NCBI RefSeq assembly: GCF_000308815.1
Contig: NZ_BAFX01000050.1
Coordinates: forward strand, 1 to 64,000
Origin: Nocardia concava NBRC 100430
GTDB taxonomy: Bacteria > Actinomycetota > Actinomycetes > Mycobacteriales > Mycobacteriaceae
Length of the DNA stretch: 64,000 bases
Direction: 5' to 3'
A model generated the notes under the pieces. The model saw nothing but the letters and a program-made list of their open reading frames with translations. It searched no databases and was not told where the DNA came from. The position numbers and the translations under genes were made by a program. Of this stretch, positions 1 to 8,474 are shown piece after piece. Positions within the stretch are counted from its first letter, which is position 1, and every line of letters begins with the position of its first letter.

Positions 1-1542
1 CTCGCCGAGAAGGCGGGCCTGCCGCTGGAATCGGGCTGCCGCATGGGCGTGTGCGGCGCGGACCCCGTCGCCATCCTCGAGGGCGCGGGGCAACTCTGCG
101 AACCCACCGGCGATGAGCAGAACACCTTGCGGCGACTGGGTTTCGCCGACAACACCCGTATGGCCTGCTGCGCCCGCGTCAATGGCGGCGGCGTCCGGGT
201 CGCCCTCACCCCCGAGCCCGGCCACGGAATCGGCGCGCGCCCGGCCAGTTTCGACCGCTCCCTCGTGAGCCTGGTCGTCCTCGGCAACGGCATCGCGGGC
301 GTCACCGCCGCCGACTTCCTGCGCCGTGGCCATCCGGACTGCGAAATCCATCTGGTCGGCCGCGAATCCCACGACTTCTACAACCGCATGGGCATCTCCC
401 GCCTGATCCCCGGCCGCTCCGCCATGCAGGGCCTGCACCTGCTGCCCGAGCAGTGGTACGAGGAGCACCGCATCCACCCGTGGCTCAATACCCTTGCCAC
501 CCACCTGGATCCGCGCGCGCAGCGCGTCCACCTCGGTACCGGCGATGTGCTGCCCTACGACCGGCTGATCATCGCGACGGGAGCCTCGGCGGCGCTGCCG
601 GAGATCGACGGACTGCACCGGCCCGGCAGCTTCGTGCTGCGCGAAGCGGGCGACGCCATTCAGATCCGCGCCTACGCCCAGCGGCACCGGTGCAGCCGCG
701 CGGTGGTCGCGGGCGGCGGCCTGCTCGGCCTGGAAGCGGCGTATGCGCTGCACCAGTTGGGATTACATGTCACCGTGCTGGAGCGGGGTGAGCGCCTGCT
801 GAGCAAGCAGCTCGACCGCCGCGCCTCCGCCATCGTGCTGGACCACTTCACCCGCGCGGGGATAGAGGTCCGCCACCGCGCCGAGACGGCCGCTCTGGCA
901 GGGATTTCCGACGCCCGTGGGCACGGTCACGCCGGTGTGCCGGCTGGATCGGCGAGCCCGGCGAATGGCGTGAGCCCGGTCGCCGCCGCCATCCTGAAGG
1001 ACGGCACCGCCGTTCCCTGCGAGGTCTTCCTGGCCTCCATCGGCATCCGCCCCAATACGGATCTCGCGCAGCGGGCCGGAATCCCGGTCCGCCGCGGCAT
1101 TCTCGTCGACGACCGCATGCGCACCGCCGCACCGCACGTCTACGCGGCCGGTGACGTGGCCGAGCATCGCGACCGGGTGCTCGGACTCTGGCCGATCGCG
1201 GCCGAACAGGCGCAGGCGGCGGCCGTCAACGCCCTCGGCGGCGACCAGGTCCTGACCGCGGAGACGCCCGCGACCATCCTCAAGGGCGTCGGCCTGGAAC
1301 TGTTCAGCATCGGCCAGGTCGAGCCGGGGCAGCGCGACGAGGTCATCGTCGTGGACCGCGCCTTCCAGAAGTCCTACCGCCGCCTGATCCTCTCCCAGGG
1401 CCGGGCGGTCGGCGCGATCGTCCTCGGCCACCACCCGACCGACGTGGCCGCCGCACAGCAGGCCGTCCGAGCCCGCAAGGAGATCAACCCGTTCTCCCGC
1501 AACGACTTACAGCGAGGAGACTGGTCGTCGCTACAGGGGTGA
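1..1542 (+). CDS. 2Fe-2S ferredoxin / FAD-dependent oxidoreductase fusion, 5' truncated
   Basis: The gene is open from the first base, so its start lies before the window; the ATG at 43 would cut through the iron-sulphur site. The first ~70 visible residues look like the C-terminal half of a plant-type 2Fe-2S ferredoxin domain, with Cys13 and Cys18 (C-x4-C) and a later ACCARV motif. The position where a third cysteine usually follows (C-x2-C) is Asp. The rest is a pyridine-nucleotide-disulfide oxidoreductase fold like NirB or rubredoxin reductase: FAD motif GNGIAG, NAD(P)H motif GGGLLG and the FAD signature VYAAGDV. It probably moves electrons between NAD(P)H, FAD and the cluster. The natural partner is not visible. 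Confidence 0.85.
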   Translation, partial: LAEKAGLPLESGCRMGVCGADPVAILEGAGQLCEPTGDEQNTLRRLGFADNTRMACCARVNGGGVRVALTPEPGHGIGARPASFDRSLVSLVVLGNGIAGVTAADFLRRGHPDCEIHLVGRESHDFYNRMGISRLIPGRSAMQGLHLLPEQWYEEHRIHPWLNTLATHLDPRAQRVHLGTGDVLPYDRLIIATGASAALPEIDGLHRPGSFVLREAGDAIQIRAYAQRHRCSRAVVAGGGLLGLEAAYALHQLGLHVTVLERGERLLSKQLDRRASAIVLDHFTRAGIEVRHRAETAALAGISDARGHGHAGVPAGSASPANGVSPVAAAILKDGTAVPCEVFLASIGIRPNTDLAQRAGIPVRRGILVDDRMRTAAPHVYAAGDVAEHRDRVLGLWPIAAEQAQAAAVNALGGDQVLTAETPATILKGVGLELFSIGQVEPGQRDEVIVVDRAFQKSYRRLILSQGRAVGAIVLGHHPTDVAAAQQAVRARKEINPFSRNDLQRGDWSSLQG

Positions 1543-1546
1543 GGCC

Positions 1547-2818
1547 TCAGCCGGTGCGGTAGGTGAGTATCCGCTCGCCGATGCGCAGGCTCCAACCGAT
1601 CTTCAACTCCATCGGCCGCTGGCCTACCCGAACCCAGTCCGCCGCACCGGGAGCCGCCACGAACGTGCCGCCGGGCGTGCCCGCGTCGCGGACGTAGACC
1701 AGGCCGTTCTCGATGAAAACCCGTGCGTGCACACGCGATACGTGGCGGTCGCGGGCGATGACGATGGGGGAGGCCACCGCTCGGCGCACCGCCTCGTCGA
1801 TCATGGGGTCCCGGCCGATCACATACGGCCGATCGAGGGGATACACCGCACCCTCGGTGCTGGTCAGCGCGCCGCCCGCCGCGGCCATCGCCGAGGTGGT
1901 GGGCGGTGGCGGACCGGACGAGCCGCGCGGCTGGGGCTCCTCCTCGACCTCCGCGACGTAGGCGGCGGTCGGGGGCTGATCCTCCGGGTTCGGACGGTCG
2001 TCGCGGCGATTCGGCTTGCTCGAAGCGGGAACGGGCGCAGCGGTTTTCGCGGGTGATTTCGCGAGGTCCGGTCCGCCGTCGCCCGCCAATCGGGATCCGG
2101 GAGCGGGGGTCGTCGCGACGACACGCGGATTCTCCGGCTCCGCCGCGGGCTCGGGCGGCGTCGTAACCGGTTGGCCACGACCGGATTCGGCTTCCGGCGC
2201 GGCGAGCGGGCCCGAGAATCTCGTGTGCGAGGGCGTTGGCGTCGGGGCGCGGCGGGTCGGCTCGGGTGCCGGGCTGGGAGTCTGGGCGGACTCGGAAGCC
2301 TCCGCGGACTTGGGTTTGGTCTCGCTCGCGCGCGGCGCGTTCAGGCCCGACACCGGGGCGTGCAGGACGAACCCTCCGCCCACCACGACCCCGGAGCGCA
2401 GATCGGTGTGCGCGATCTCGCCGCGCGCGCCGTCGGCGGCCACGGTGAGCTGCCGCACCGGGTCCCGAACGATCTCGTCGGCCCAGGTCATGGCGCGCTC
2501 CCCGGACATGCGGTGCGCACCCTCCGGCCCATCCACCGCGGCCGTCACCGCACCCCGCAACAGCACCAGAATCCCGCCCGCGGTCGGCGCGACCACCCCG
2601 AAGGCGGGCGGCTGTGCGGAACCGCTGCTGAACACGGTCGCCGCCAGGCGCTGCGCGAGCGCGACACCGGGATCGGCGGCCGTGGCCGCGGTCTCGGCGG
2701 CTCCGATAATCCGTTCCGTGGAAGGGCTTTCGCCGACCAGGAAGATGACCACGTTCCCGAACCGGGCTACCAGCCCCGCCCCCGGTATCAACCCGACCGT
2801 CGTCGGAATTCGACCCAT
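1547..2818 (-). CDS. FHA-domain protein with proline-rich linker
   Basis: This 423-residue protein starts at ATG 2818, preceded by a good AGGGAGG ribosome site; the 41 upstream in-frame residues are unlikely to be translated. The N-terminal ~150 residues form a globular region I do not recognise. A Pro/Ala/Glu-rich, probably disordered linker of ~150 residues follows. The C-terminal ~100 residues are a forkhead-associated domain with the core motifs YVIGRDP, SRVHARV and GTFV. FHA domains bind phosphothreonine and in this group usually work with Ser/Thr kinases, but none lies in the window. It ends 4 bases from the convergent upstream gene. The FHA call is secure; the partner is unknown. Confidence 0.85.
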   Translation of the reverse strand: MGRIPTTVGLIPGAGLVARFGNVVIFLVGESPSTERIIGAAETAATAADPGVALAQRLAATVFSSGSAQPPAFGVVAPTAGGILVLLRGAVTAAVDGPEGAHRMSGERAMTWADEIVRDPVRQLTVAADGARGEIAHTDLRSGVVVGGGFVLHAPVSGLNAPRASETKPKSAEASESAQTPSPAPEPTRRAPTPTPSHTRFSGPLAAPEAESGRGQPVTTPPEPAAEPENPRVVATTPAPGSRLAGDGGPDLAKSPAKTAAPVPASSKPNRRDDRPNPEDQPPTAAYVAEVEEEPQPRGSSGPPPPTTSAMAAAGGALTSTEGAVYPLDRPYVIGRDPMIDEAVRRAVASPIVIARDRHVSRVHARVFIENGLVYVRDAGTPGGTFVAAPGAADWVRVGQRPMELKIGWSLRIGERILTYRTG

Positions 2819-3021
2819 CCGCGCCTCCCTCTCCCGGCGCTCACAACATCGCAGCCAAGCATAGGACCGTTCCACACCGTCCCGCAGCGACACTTGATCA
2901 GCCGCGGCGACACGGATCCCGCCAGATTGCCGCAATGCCACCCATAGCCGGAAGCTACGGGTGAGGATCGAGGCATCGTGCCGGTGCTACCGGGCCCGGC
3001 ATCACCGATGAGGACCGAACC

Positions 3022-3432
3022 ATGATGGGCACGATCACCAGGACCACCACCGCGGCCGCGGTCGGTTGCGCCGCGCTCGCGACCGTCGCCGGACTGGCCG
3101 CCCCCGCCGGCGCGACGGCCACCCGGATCGGCATAGACCCGGGCATCAGCTTCGGCATGGCCAGCAACTACGGCACCGGATGCAGCTACGACCTCGACGG
3201 ATACGTGGATGACCCGAGTACTCCGGTCGTCTTCTACGACAACAAGGTCCCCATCGGCGTCGCCAGGCCGTCGGGCGCACTGGCCCAGATCCGCTGGACA
3301 CCCACCACCACCGGGCAGCACCGCCTACAGATCTGGCAGTACCACCCCGACCGCGAGGACGTCTTCCCCTACGTCGACATCCACGTGGGCACCGGCATCT
3401 CCACCGGCTCCGGCTGCAACGTCTTCGGCTGA
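3022..3432 (+). CDS. Small secreted Ig-like protein, unknown function
   Basis: A 136-residue protein with a clear Sec signal peptide: threonine-rich start, hydrophobic core VGCAALATVAGLAAPAGA, and likely cleavage after ~residue 33 (AGATA). The mature part has two cysteines, near the start (GTGCSYD) and at the end (GSGCNVFG), which could form one disulfide. In between it is strand-rich (PVVFYDN, RWTPTTTGQHRLQI), resembling a single bacterial Ig-like domain. AGGA lies 7 bases before the ATG. It stands alone, convergent with the glpD gene. No function can be assigned. Confidence 0.75.
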   Translation: MMGTITRTTTAAAVGCAALATVAGLAAPAGATATRIGIDPGISFGMASNYGTGCSYDLDGYVDDPSTPVVFYDNKVPIGVARPSGALAQIRWTPTTTGQHRLQIWQYHPDREDVFPYVDIHVGTGISTGSGCNVFG

Positions 3433-3438
3433 CCTCGG

Positions 3439-4977
3439 TCAGTCGAGTGCGGCGAGCGCGGCCGGTTCGGCGGCCTTGCGGTCCTCGGCGACGAGGCCGA
3501 TGCGGGTGCGGCGGTCGAGGAGGTCGGACTCGTCCAGCGCGGCCTCGTGGGTGACCGCGAAGGTGAATTCGGCGGCGGTGACATCCATCCCGGGGGCGAC
3601 CTCGGCGGCCAGCGACGGATGCTGGTCGGCCAGGGCGAGGACCGTCGTGGCCTCGCTGCCGTAGCGCTCGACCAGGCGCGGCGGGGCCTGGATGGCGTCG
3701 CGGGCCGCGCCGGAGACCGCGCCGACCAGGGGCAATTGGCGGGTGCGGCAGGGGGCCGCAGCCAGGTGTGCGTGGGCAACGGCGGCGTCCACGGCGTCCT
3801 CGGCCATCTTGCGGTAGGTGGTGAGCTTGCCGCCGACCACGGTGATCACGCCGGTGGGCGAGGTGAGGACCGCGTGTTCGCGGGAGATGTCGGCGGTGGA
3901 GTTGTCGCCGGTGCGCAGCAGCGGGCGCAGGCCCGCGAAGGTGCCGCGAATATCGCCGCGGCTCAGCGGCTCTCGGAGCACGGTGTTGACGGTGTCGAGG
4001 AGGAAGTCGATCTCGGCGTCGGTGGCGTGCGGGACGTCCGGCACCGGGCCGGGCGCTTCCTCGTCGGTGAGGCCCAGGTAGACCCGGTTGTGCGCGGCCG
4101 GGAACGCGAAGATGAAACGGCTGGTGCTGCCCGGGATCGGGACGGTCAGCGAGGCGGTGAGGCCGCCGAAGGCCGCCGCGTCGAAGACCAGGTGGGTGCC
4201 GCGTGAGGGGCGTAGTTCGATGCTCGGATCCACCTGATCGGCCCACACACCGGCGGCATTCACCACCGAACGCGCTGTCACGTCCAGGGTTTCGCCGGTC
4301 AGCGTGTCCCGCAGCGTGGCCGACGTACCGGTGACATTCATGGCCTCGACCCGGGTCAGCACCGACGCACCTTCCCGCGCGGCGGTGCGGGCAATGGCCA
4401 CCACCAGTCGCGCGTCATCCACCAATTGCCCGTCCCATGCGAGCAATCCGCCGCGCAGTCCGGCCCGCCGCACGGTCGGGGCCAGCCGCAACGCCTCCGC
4501 CGCGGCCACCCGCCGTGAGCGCGGCAGCACCGATACCGGGGTGCCCGCCGCCCGGCGCAGCACATCGCCCGCGAGGAATCCGGTGCGCACCAACAGCTTC
4601 TGCGCCGTACCGATGCTCGGCAGCAGCGGCACCACCTGCGGCAGCGCCCGGGTCAGATGCGGTGCGGTCCGGGTCAGCAGAATGTCGCGCTCGACCGCGC
4701 TCTCATGCGCGATCCCCACCCCGCCGCTGGCCAGATACCGCAACCCGCCGTGCACCAGCTTGGAACTCCACCGGCTGGTCCCGAACGCGAAGTCGTGCTT
4801 CTCCACCAGGACCGTCCGCAGCCCGCGCGCGGCCGCGTCCAAAGCCACACCGGCACCGGTGATTCCACCGCCGATCACCAGCACATCGATATCACCGCCG
4901 TCCCCGAGCTGCCGTAACTCCCGCTGCCGCCGCCCCGCATTGAGCGCCGAGTCTCCCCGAGTCGTATTGGTAGCCAT
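3439..4977 (-). CDS. glpD: Glycerol-3-phosphate dehydrogenase (FAD), GlpD family
   Basis: This 512-residue flavoenzyme oxidises sn-glycerol 3-phosphate to dihydroxyacetone phosphate and passes electrons to the quinone pool at the membrane. The dinucleotide-binding loop GGGITG is at residues ~36-41, followed by the GlpD signature SSKLVHGGLRYL, and a C-terminal GlpD cap domain is present. The start is ATG 4977 with GAAAGG upstream; the longer open frame only reads back through a repeat element. It lies next to a TetR gene, an alkyl-DHAP-synthase-like gene and a lipid kinase, the order I recall for M. tuberculosis glpD1 (Rv2249c). Its product, DHAP, is the precursor of the substrate of the alkyl-DHAP-synthase family. 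Confidence 0.93.
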   Translation of the reverse strand: MATNTTRGDSALNAGRRQRELRQLGDGGDIDVLVIGGGITGAGVALDAAARGLRTVLVEKHDFAFGTSRWSSKLVHGGLRYLASGGVGIAHESAVERDILLTRTAPHLTRALPQVVPLLPSIGTAQKLLVRTGFLAGDVLRRAAGTPVSVLPRSRRVAAAEALRLAPTVRRAGLRGGLLAWDGQLVDDARLVVAIARTAAREGASVLTRVEAMNVTGTSATLRDTLTGETLDVTARSVVNAAGVWADQVDPSIELRPSRGTHLVFDAAAFGGLTASLTVPIPGSTSRFIFAFPAAHNRVYLGLTDEEAPGPVPDVPHATDAEIDFLLDTVNTVLREPLSRGDIRGTFAGLRPLLRTGDNSTADISREHAVLTSPTGVITVVGGKLTTYRKMAEDAVDAAVAHAHLAAAPCRTRQLPLVGAVSGAARDAIQAPPRLVERYGSEATTVLALADQHPSLAAEVAPGMDVTAAEFTFAVTHEAALDESDLLDRRTRIGLVAEDRKAAEPAALAALD

Positions 4978-5044
4978 AGTCAGACCTTTCGAGTGCAGCA
5001 GCGGTAAACCTGTGGAACCAAGCGCCTCAACAGAAGTTCCGATT

Positions 5045-5116
5045 GTCATCCCGGCGTGCTTTTGGCCGGGATCCATGCTTGCCGGGTGGATTCCGGCCAA
5101 AACACGCCGGAATGAC
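5045..5116. repeat. Twin-hairpin REP element, copy A
   Basis: Two inverted half-units, each an 8-bp stem with an 8-9 nt loop and bounded by GTC and GAC. The left half pairs ATCCCGGC with GCCGGGAT. The right half pairs ATTCCGGC with GCCGGAAT. The two halves carry different base pairs at the same position, yet each pairs perfectly within itself. The copy lies between the 3' end of the tetR gene and the 5' end of glpD. Confidence 0.9.
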
Positions 5117-5138
5117 GAGGAGGACTTCGACCAGGCGC

Positions 5139-5720
5139 TCAGTCGGGGGTGAGGTAGCCGTGGAGGGCTCGGGTGAGTTCGATGTCGAGGTGGTCGGAGT
5201 CGAGGACGGGGGCGAAGGTGCCCGCTGACTGGACCGCGGACTGGGCGATGAGCAGGAGCATGGCGGCGAGCTGGTCCGGGTCGCCCGGGCGAATCGAGCT
5301 GTCGGCCTGGCCTTCTCGGATGGCGGCGGCGAACAGCTCGATCAGGGCGCGCTGGTTGCGGCCCAGGCGCTCGAAGACGTAGGTGAGCATGATGTCGGTA
5401 TCGGCGCGGAAGATCTTGGCGAACAGCGGATTCCGGCGGATAGCCGCTCCGCCGCCCACGATCGCGCCGACCAGCCGCTCGCGCGCGCTGCCGGTGGAAG
5501 GCGAGGTATCGGCGATGATCTCGCGTAGCTCCCGCACCAGCAGGTCCGCCACCAGTGACCCGGTGTCGGGCCAGCGCCGGTAGACGGTCGGCCGGCTGAC
5601 CCCGGCGCGCCGGGCCACCTCGGTGAGGGTGGTGCGCCGCACGCCGAATTCGGCCACGCAGGCGCGGGCCGCGTCGAGGATGGCTCGATCGACGGCGGAG
5701 GATGGTTCGGTCGAACTCAT
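5139..5720 (-). CDS. TetR-family transcriptional regulator
   Basis: A 193-residue regulator. Residues ~10-60 form the TetR DNA-binding domain with the helix-turn-helix TTLTEVARRAGVSRPTVYRRW; the C-terminal ligand domain is divergent, as usual. I chose ATG 5720 because the earlier ATG at 5762 lies inside a palindrome that looks like this protein's operator. The gene is divergent from the alkyl-DHAP-synthase-like gene, with the palindrome between them. It probably represses itself and the lipid genes, perhaps responding to a fatty-acid or acyl-CoA ligand (inference). The position matches what I recall for M. tuberculosis Rv2250c. Confidence 0.88.
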   Translation of the reverse strand: MSSTEPSSAVDRAILDAARACVAEFGVRRTTLTEVARRAGVSRPTVYRRWPDTGSLVADLLVRELREIIADTSPSTGSARERLVGAIVGGGAAIRRNPLFAKIFRADTDIMLTYVFERLGRNQRALIELFAAAIREGQADSSIRPGDPDQLAAMLLLIAQSAVQSAGTFAPVLDSDHLDIELTRALHGYLTPD

Positions 5721-5747
5721 GGATGCCACCACCGGAGAGTAGTTGTC

Positions 5748-5780
5748 GTTACTGCTTGACATTCTATGTCAGACTGTAAC
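5748..5780. promoter_or_regulatory. Probable TetR operator between divergent genes
   Basis: A 33-bp interrupted palindrome: arms 5748-5762 and 5766-5780 around TCT. The inner arms TGACAT/ATGTCA and outer arms GTTAC/GTAAC match perfectly; four bases between them do not. It ends 2 bases before the ATG at 5783, so a bound regulator would block both directions. Confidence 0.75.
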
Positions 5781-5782
5781 GC

Positions 5783-7441
5783 ATGGTCGACGCACAAGCA
5801 GCCTCCGCATCCACGGGCAGTGGCCTTACAGAAAACCCGGGCGAGCCGCAGGTCCGCGCGAGTATGGTGTGGGACGCCTGGGGCTCCCCAGCCGGACACA
5901 AGCCGTTGTCCGAGCAGATTCGGGGACTGCTCGCGCAGGTATTCGGGGTGTCCGGCGAGCCGGTGACCCGTCGCGATGAGGGCGACGTGCCGCTGCGCGC
6001 CTCGGCGCTCACGCCGGAACAGCACGCCGGGCTCGTCGCGGTGGTCGGAGCCGAGAATCTGTCGATCGACCACCGCGACCGCCTGCTGCGGGCGGGCGGC
6101 AAATCCACGCCGGATCTGCTGCGCCGCCGCGCCGAAGGTGAGCAGGACGCCCCCGACGCCGTCGTCTTCCCGGCCGATCACGCCGAGGTCCTCGCGCTGC
6201 TGAAGTACTGCTCCGCCAAGGGAATCGCGGTCGTTCCGTTCGGCGGCGGCACCAGCGTCGTCGGCGGACTCGATCCCGCGCGCGGCCGCTTCCCGGCCGT
6301 CATCGCCATCGATCTCGGCCGCCTCGACACCCTCACCGACCTCGACCCGGTCAGCGGCACCGTCACCCTGGGCGCGGGCCTGTCCGGCCCGCAGGCCGAG
6401 GAACTGCTTGCCCGCCACGGCCTTTCGCTGGGCCACTTCCCGCAGAGCTTCGAATTCGCCACCATCGGCGGCTTCGCGGCCACCCGCTCCTCGGGGCAGG
6501 CCTCGGCCGGATACGGGCGCTTCGACGACATGATCCAGCGCCTCCGAATCGCCACCCCCGCGGGCGAACTCGACCTGGGTCGCGCCCCCGCCTCCGCCGC
6601 CGGGCCCGACCTGCGCGAGCTGTTCTCCGGCTCGGAGGGCACCCTCGGCATCATCACCGCGGTCACCCTGCGCGTGCACCCGATCCCGGAGACCACCGGC
6701 TACCAGGCCTGGTCGTTCCCCGACTTCGCCACCGGCGCGGCCGCCCTGCGCACCGTCATCCAGGCCGGGGCCGCCCCTACCGTCATGCGCCTGTCCGACG
6801 AGGCAGAGACCGGACTGAACCTGGCCCGCGCCGGGGACATCGGCGGCGCGGCCGTCGGCGGCTGCCTGGCCGTCACCACCTTCGAGGGCACGGCCGCTCA
6901 CGTCGCCGCCCGTCAGGCCGAGGCGAGCGAACTGCTCACCGCCGCCGGCGGCACCGCCCTCGGCGAGGGCCCGGCCCAGGAATGGGAGCACGGCCGCTTC
7001 GCCGCCCCCTACCTACGCGACGCGCTGCTCGACGTCGGCGTGCTGTGCGAAACCCTCGAAACCGCCACCAGCTGGGCCAATCTCGCCAACCTTAAAGCGA
7101 AAGTGACCGCCGCGCTGACCGATACGCTCACCGCGCAGGGCACCCCGGCACTGGTCATGTGCCACATCTCGCACACCTACCCGACCGGCGCGTCGCTGTA
7201 CTTCACCGTGGTCGGCAAGCAGGCCGCGGACCCGATCGCGCAGTGGGCCAAGGCCAAACAGGCCGCGGGCGACGCCATCGTGGCCGCGGGCGGCACCATC
7301 ACCCACCACCACGCCATCGGCGCCGACCACAAGCCGTGGATGACCGACGAGATCGGCGATCTCGGCGTCCAGGTGCTGCGCGCGGTGAAGAACGCGGTCG
7401 ACCCGTCCGGAATCCTCAACCCTGGGAAGCTGATTCCGTGA
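5783..7441 (+). CDS. FAD-binding oxidase, alkyl-DHAP-synthase-like flavoprotein
   Basis: A 552-residue flavoprotein of the VAO/PCMH fold. The FAD-binding region contains PFGGGTSVVGGL and a typical GYGRFDDMI segment, and ends in the usual HHHAIGADH and NPGKLIP motifs. True alkyldihydroxyacetonephosphate synthase exchanges the acyl group of acyl-DHAP for a fatty alcohol in ether-lipid synthesis. Many actinobacterial members are related oxidases whose substrate is unknown. The ATG at 5783 abuts the operator and has no ribosome site. The ATG at 5864 (MVWDAWG) matches how I recall related proteins starting, and may be the true start. The stop overlaps the lipid-kinase GTG (GTGA), so the two are probably co-translated. 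Confidence 0.85.
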   Translation: MVDAQAASASTGSGLTENPGEPQVRASMVWDAWGSPAGHKPLSEQIRGLLAQVFGVSGEPVTRRDEGDVPLRASALTPEQHAGLVAVVGAENLSIDHRDRLLRAGGKSTPDLLRRRAEGEQDAPDAVVFPADHAEVLALLKYCSAKGIAVVPFGGGTSVVGGLDPARGRFPAVIAIDLGRLDTLTDLDPVSGTVTLGAGLSGPQAEELLARHGLSLGHFPQSFEFATIGGFAATRSSGQASAGYGRFDDMIQRLRIATPAGELDLGRAPASAAGPDLRELFSGSEGTLGIITAVTLRVHPIPETTGYQAWSFPDFATGAAALRTVIQAGAAPTVMRLSDEAETGLNLARAGDIGGAAVGGCLAVTTFEGTAAHVAARQAEASELLTAAGGTALGEGPAQEWEHGRFAAPYLRDALLDVGVLCETLETATSWANLANLKAKVTAALTDTLTAQGTPALVMCHISHTYPTGASLYFTVVGKQAADPIAQWAKAKQAAGDAIVAAGGTITHHHAIGADHKPWMTDEIGDLGVQVLRAVKNAVDPSGILNPGKLIP

Positions 7442-8364
7442 GAACCATCCGCTCCATCGCCCTGGTGACCAACCCGCTCTCCGGTCACGGCAAGGGCGCA
7501 CTGGTCGCCGTCGAAGCCGCGAACCTGTTCGCCGGGCACGACGTCCGGGTCACCACGATCCAAGGCGACTCCGCCGCCGACACCGAGCGGCTGGTCCGCA
7601 AGGCCCTCGCCGACCCGGACAACCGGCCCGACGCCGTCGTGGCCGCGGGCGGCGACGGCCTGACCTGCGTGGTGCTGCAGGCCCTCGTCGGCACCGGCGT
7701 CCCCCTGGGCCTGGTCCCCGGCGGCACCGGCAACGACCTGGCCCGCGAACTGGGCATCCCGGACGACACCGCCGCGGCGGTGACCACGGTGCTCGGCGGC
7801 AAGACCCGCGCCATCGACCTCGGCACCGTCGAGACCGAGGAATCCGGTCGCTCCATCTGGTTCGCCACCGTCACGGGCACCGGCCTCGATGCGCGAGTCA
7901 CCCTGCGCGCCAACGCCTTGCGCTGGCCCAACGGCCCGATGCGCTACACGGTCGCCGCGCTGATCGAACTCGTCGGCAAACTGGCCGTGCCCTACCGCAT
8001 CGAACTCACCGGCTCACCGGACCACCCGGACGGCACGGTCATCGACCTCGACGCGGTCATGGTCGCCGTCGGCAACACCCGCACCTACGGCGGCGGCATG
8101 CTCGTCGCCCCGGACGCGATCATCGACGACGGCCTGCTCGACCTGACCGTCGTGGGGGCAATGTCCCGGCTGGAGATGATCCGCCTGCTCCCGGCCCTGT
8201 CCTCCGGCAAGCGCGTCGACCACCCGGCCATGGTCCAGTACAAGGCCCGCGAATTCCGCCTCACGGCCCCCGGCGCACCCGCCACCGCCGACGGCGATCC
8301 GGTGGGCTTGCTCCCGGCCCTGTTCCGCGCCCACCCGGACGCACTGGACGTGCTCGTTCCCTGA
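7438..8364 (+). CDS. Diacylglycerol / lipid kinase, DagK-YegS family
   Basis: A 308-residue lipid kinase starting at GTG 7438, which overlaps the previous stop by 4 bases. It phosphorylates a lipid hydroxyl such as diacylglycerol, using ATP. The catalytic domain shows NPLSGHGKG near the N-terminus, the nucleotide loop at residues 71-75 and PGGTGNDLARELGIP at 94-108; a beta-sandwich C-terminal domain follows. The nucleotide loop reads GGDGL where the family usually has GGDGT. The M. tuberculosis neighbour Rv2252 at the same position is reported to phosphorylate lipid amphiphiles feeding phosphatidylinositol mannosides. Together with glpD and the flavoprotein it forms a glycerolipid locus. Confidence 0.88.
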   Translation: MRTIRSIALVTNPLSGHGKGALVAVEAANLFAGHDVRVTTIQGDSAADTERLVRKALADPDNRPDAVVAAGGDGLTCVVLQALVGTGVPLGLVPGGTGNDLARELGIPDDTAAAVTTVLGGKTRAIDLGTVETEESGRSIWFATVTGTGLDARVTLRANALRWPNGPMRYTVAALIELVGKLAVPYRIELTGSPDHPDGTVIDLDAVMVAVGNTRTYGGGMLVAPDAIIDDGLLDLTVVGAMSRLEMIRLLPALSSGKRVDHPAMVQYKAREFRLTAPGAPATADGDPVGLLPALFRAHPDALDVLVP

Positions 8365-8370
8365 TCATCA

Positions 8371-8469
8371 CCCCGTCATCCCGGCGTGCTTTTGGCCGGG
8401 ATCCACAGTGAAAACCGCTGGTGCGCAGTTGGTGTGGATCCCGGCCAAGAACGTGCCGGGATGACGGGG
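8371..8469. repeat. Twin-hairpin REP element, copy B
   Basis: The longest copy, with ~37 bases between its halves. Both halves carry the CCC/GGG type of stem (ATCCCGGC with GCCGGGAT), and the outer CCCCGTCAT/ATGACGGGG also pairs. It sits between two convergent genes, where it could act as a two-way transcription end. Confidence 0.9.
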
Positions 8470-8474
8470 GAGGG

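Noticed and set aside
4978..5100. N-terminal extension of GlpD by 41 codons
   Set aside because: It is translated from a repeat element; ATG 4977 has a ribosome site and a normal GlpD N-terminus.
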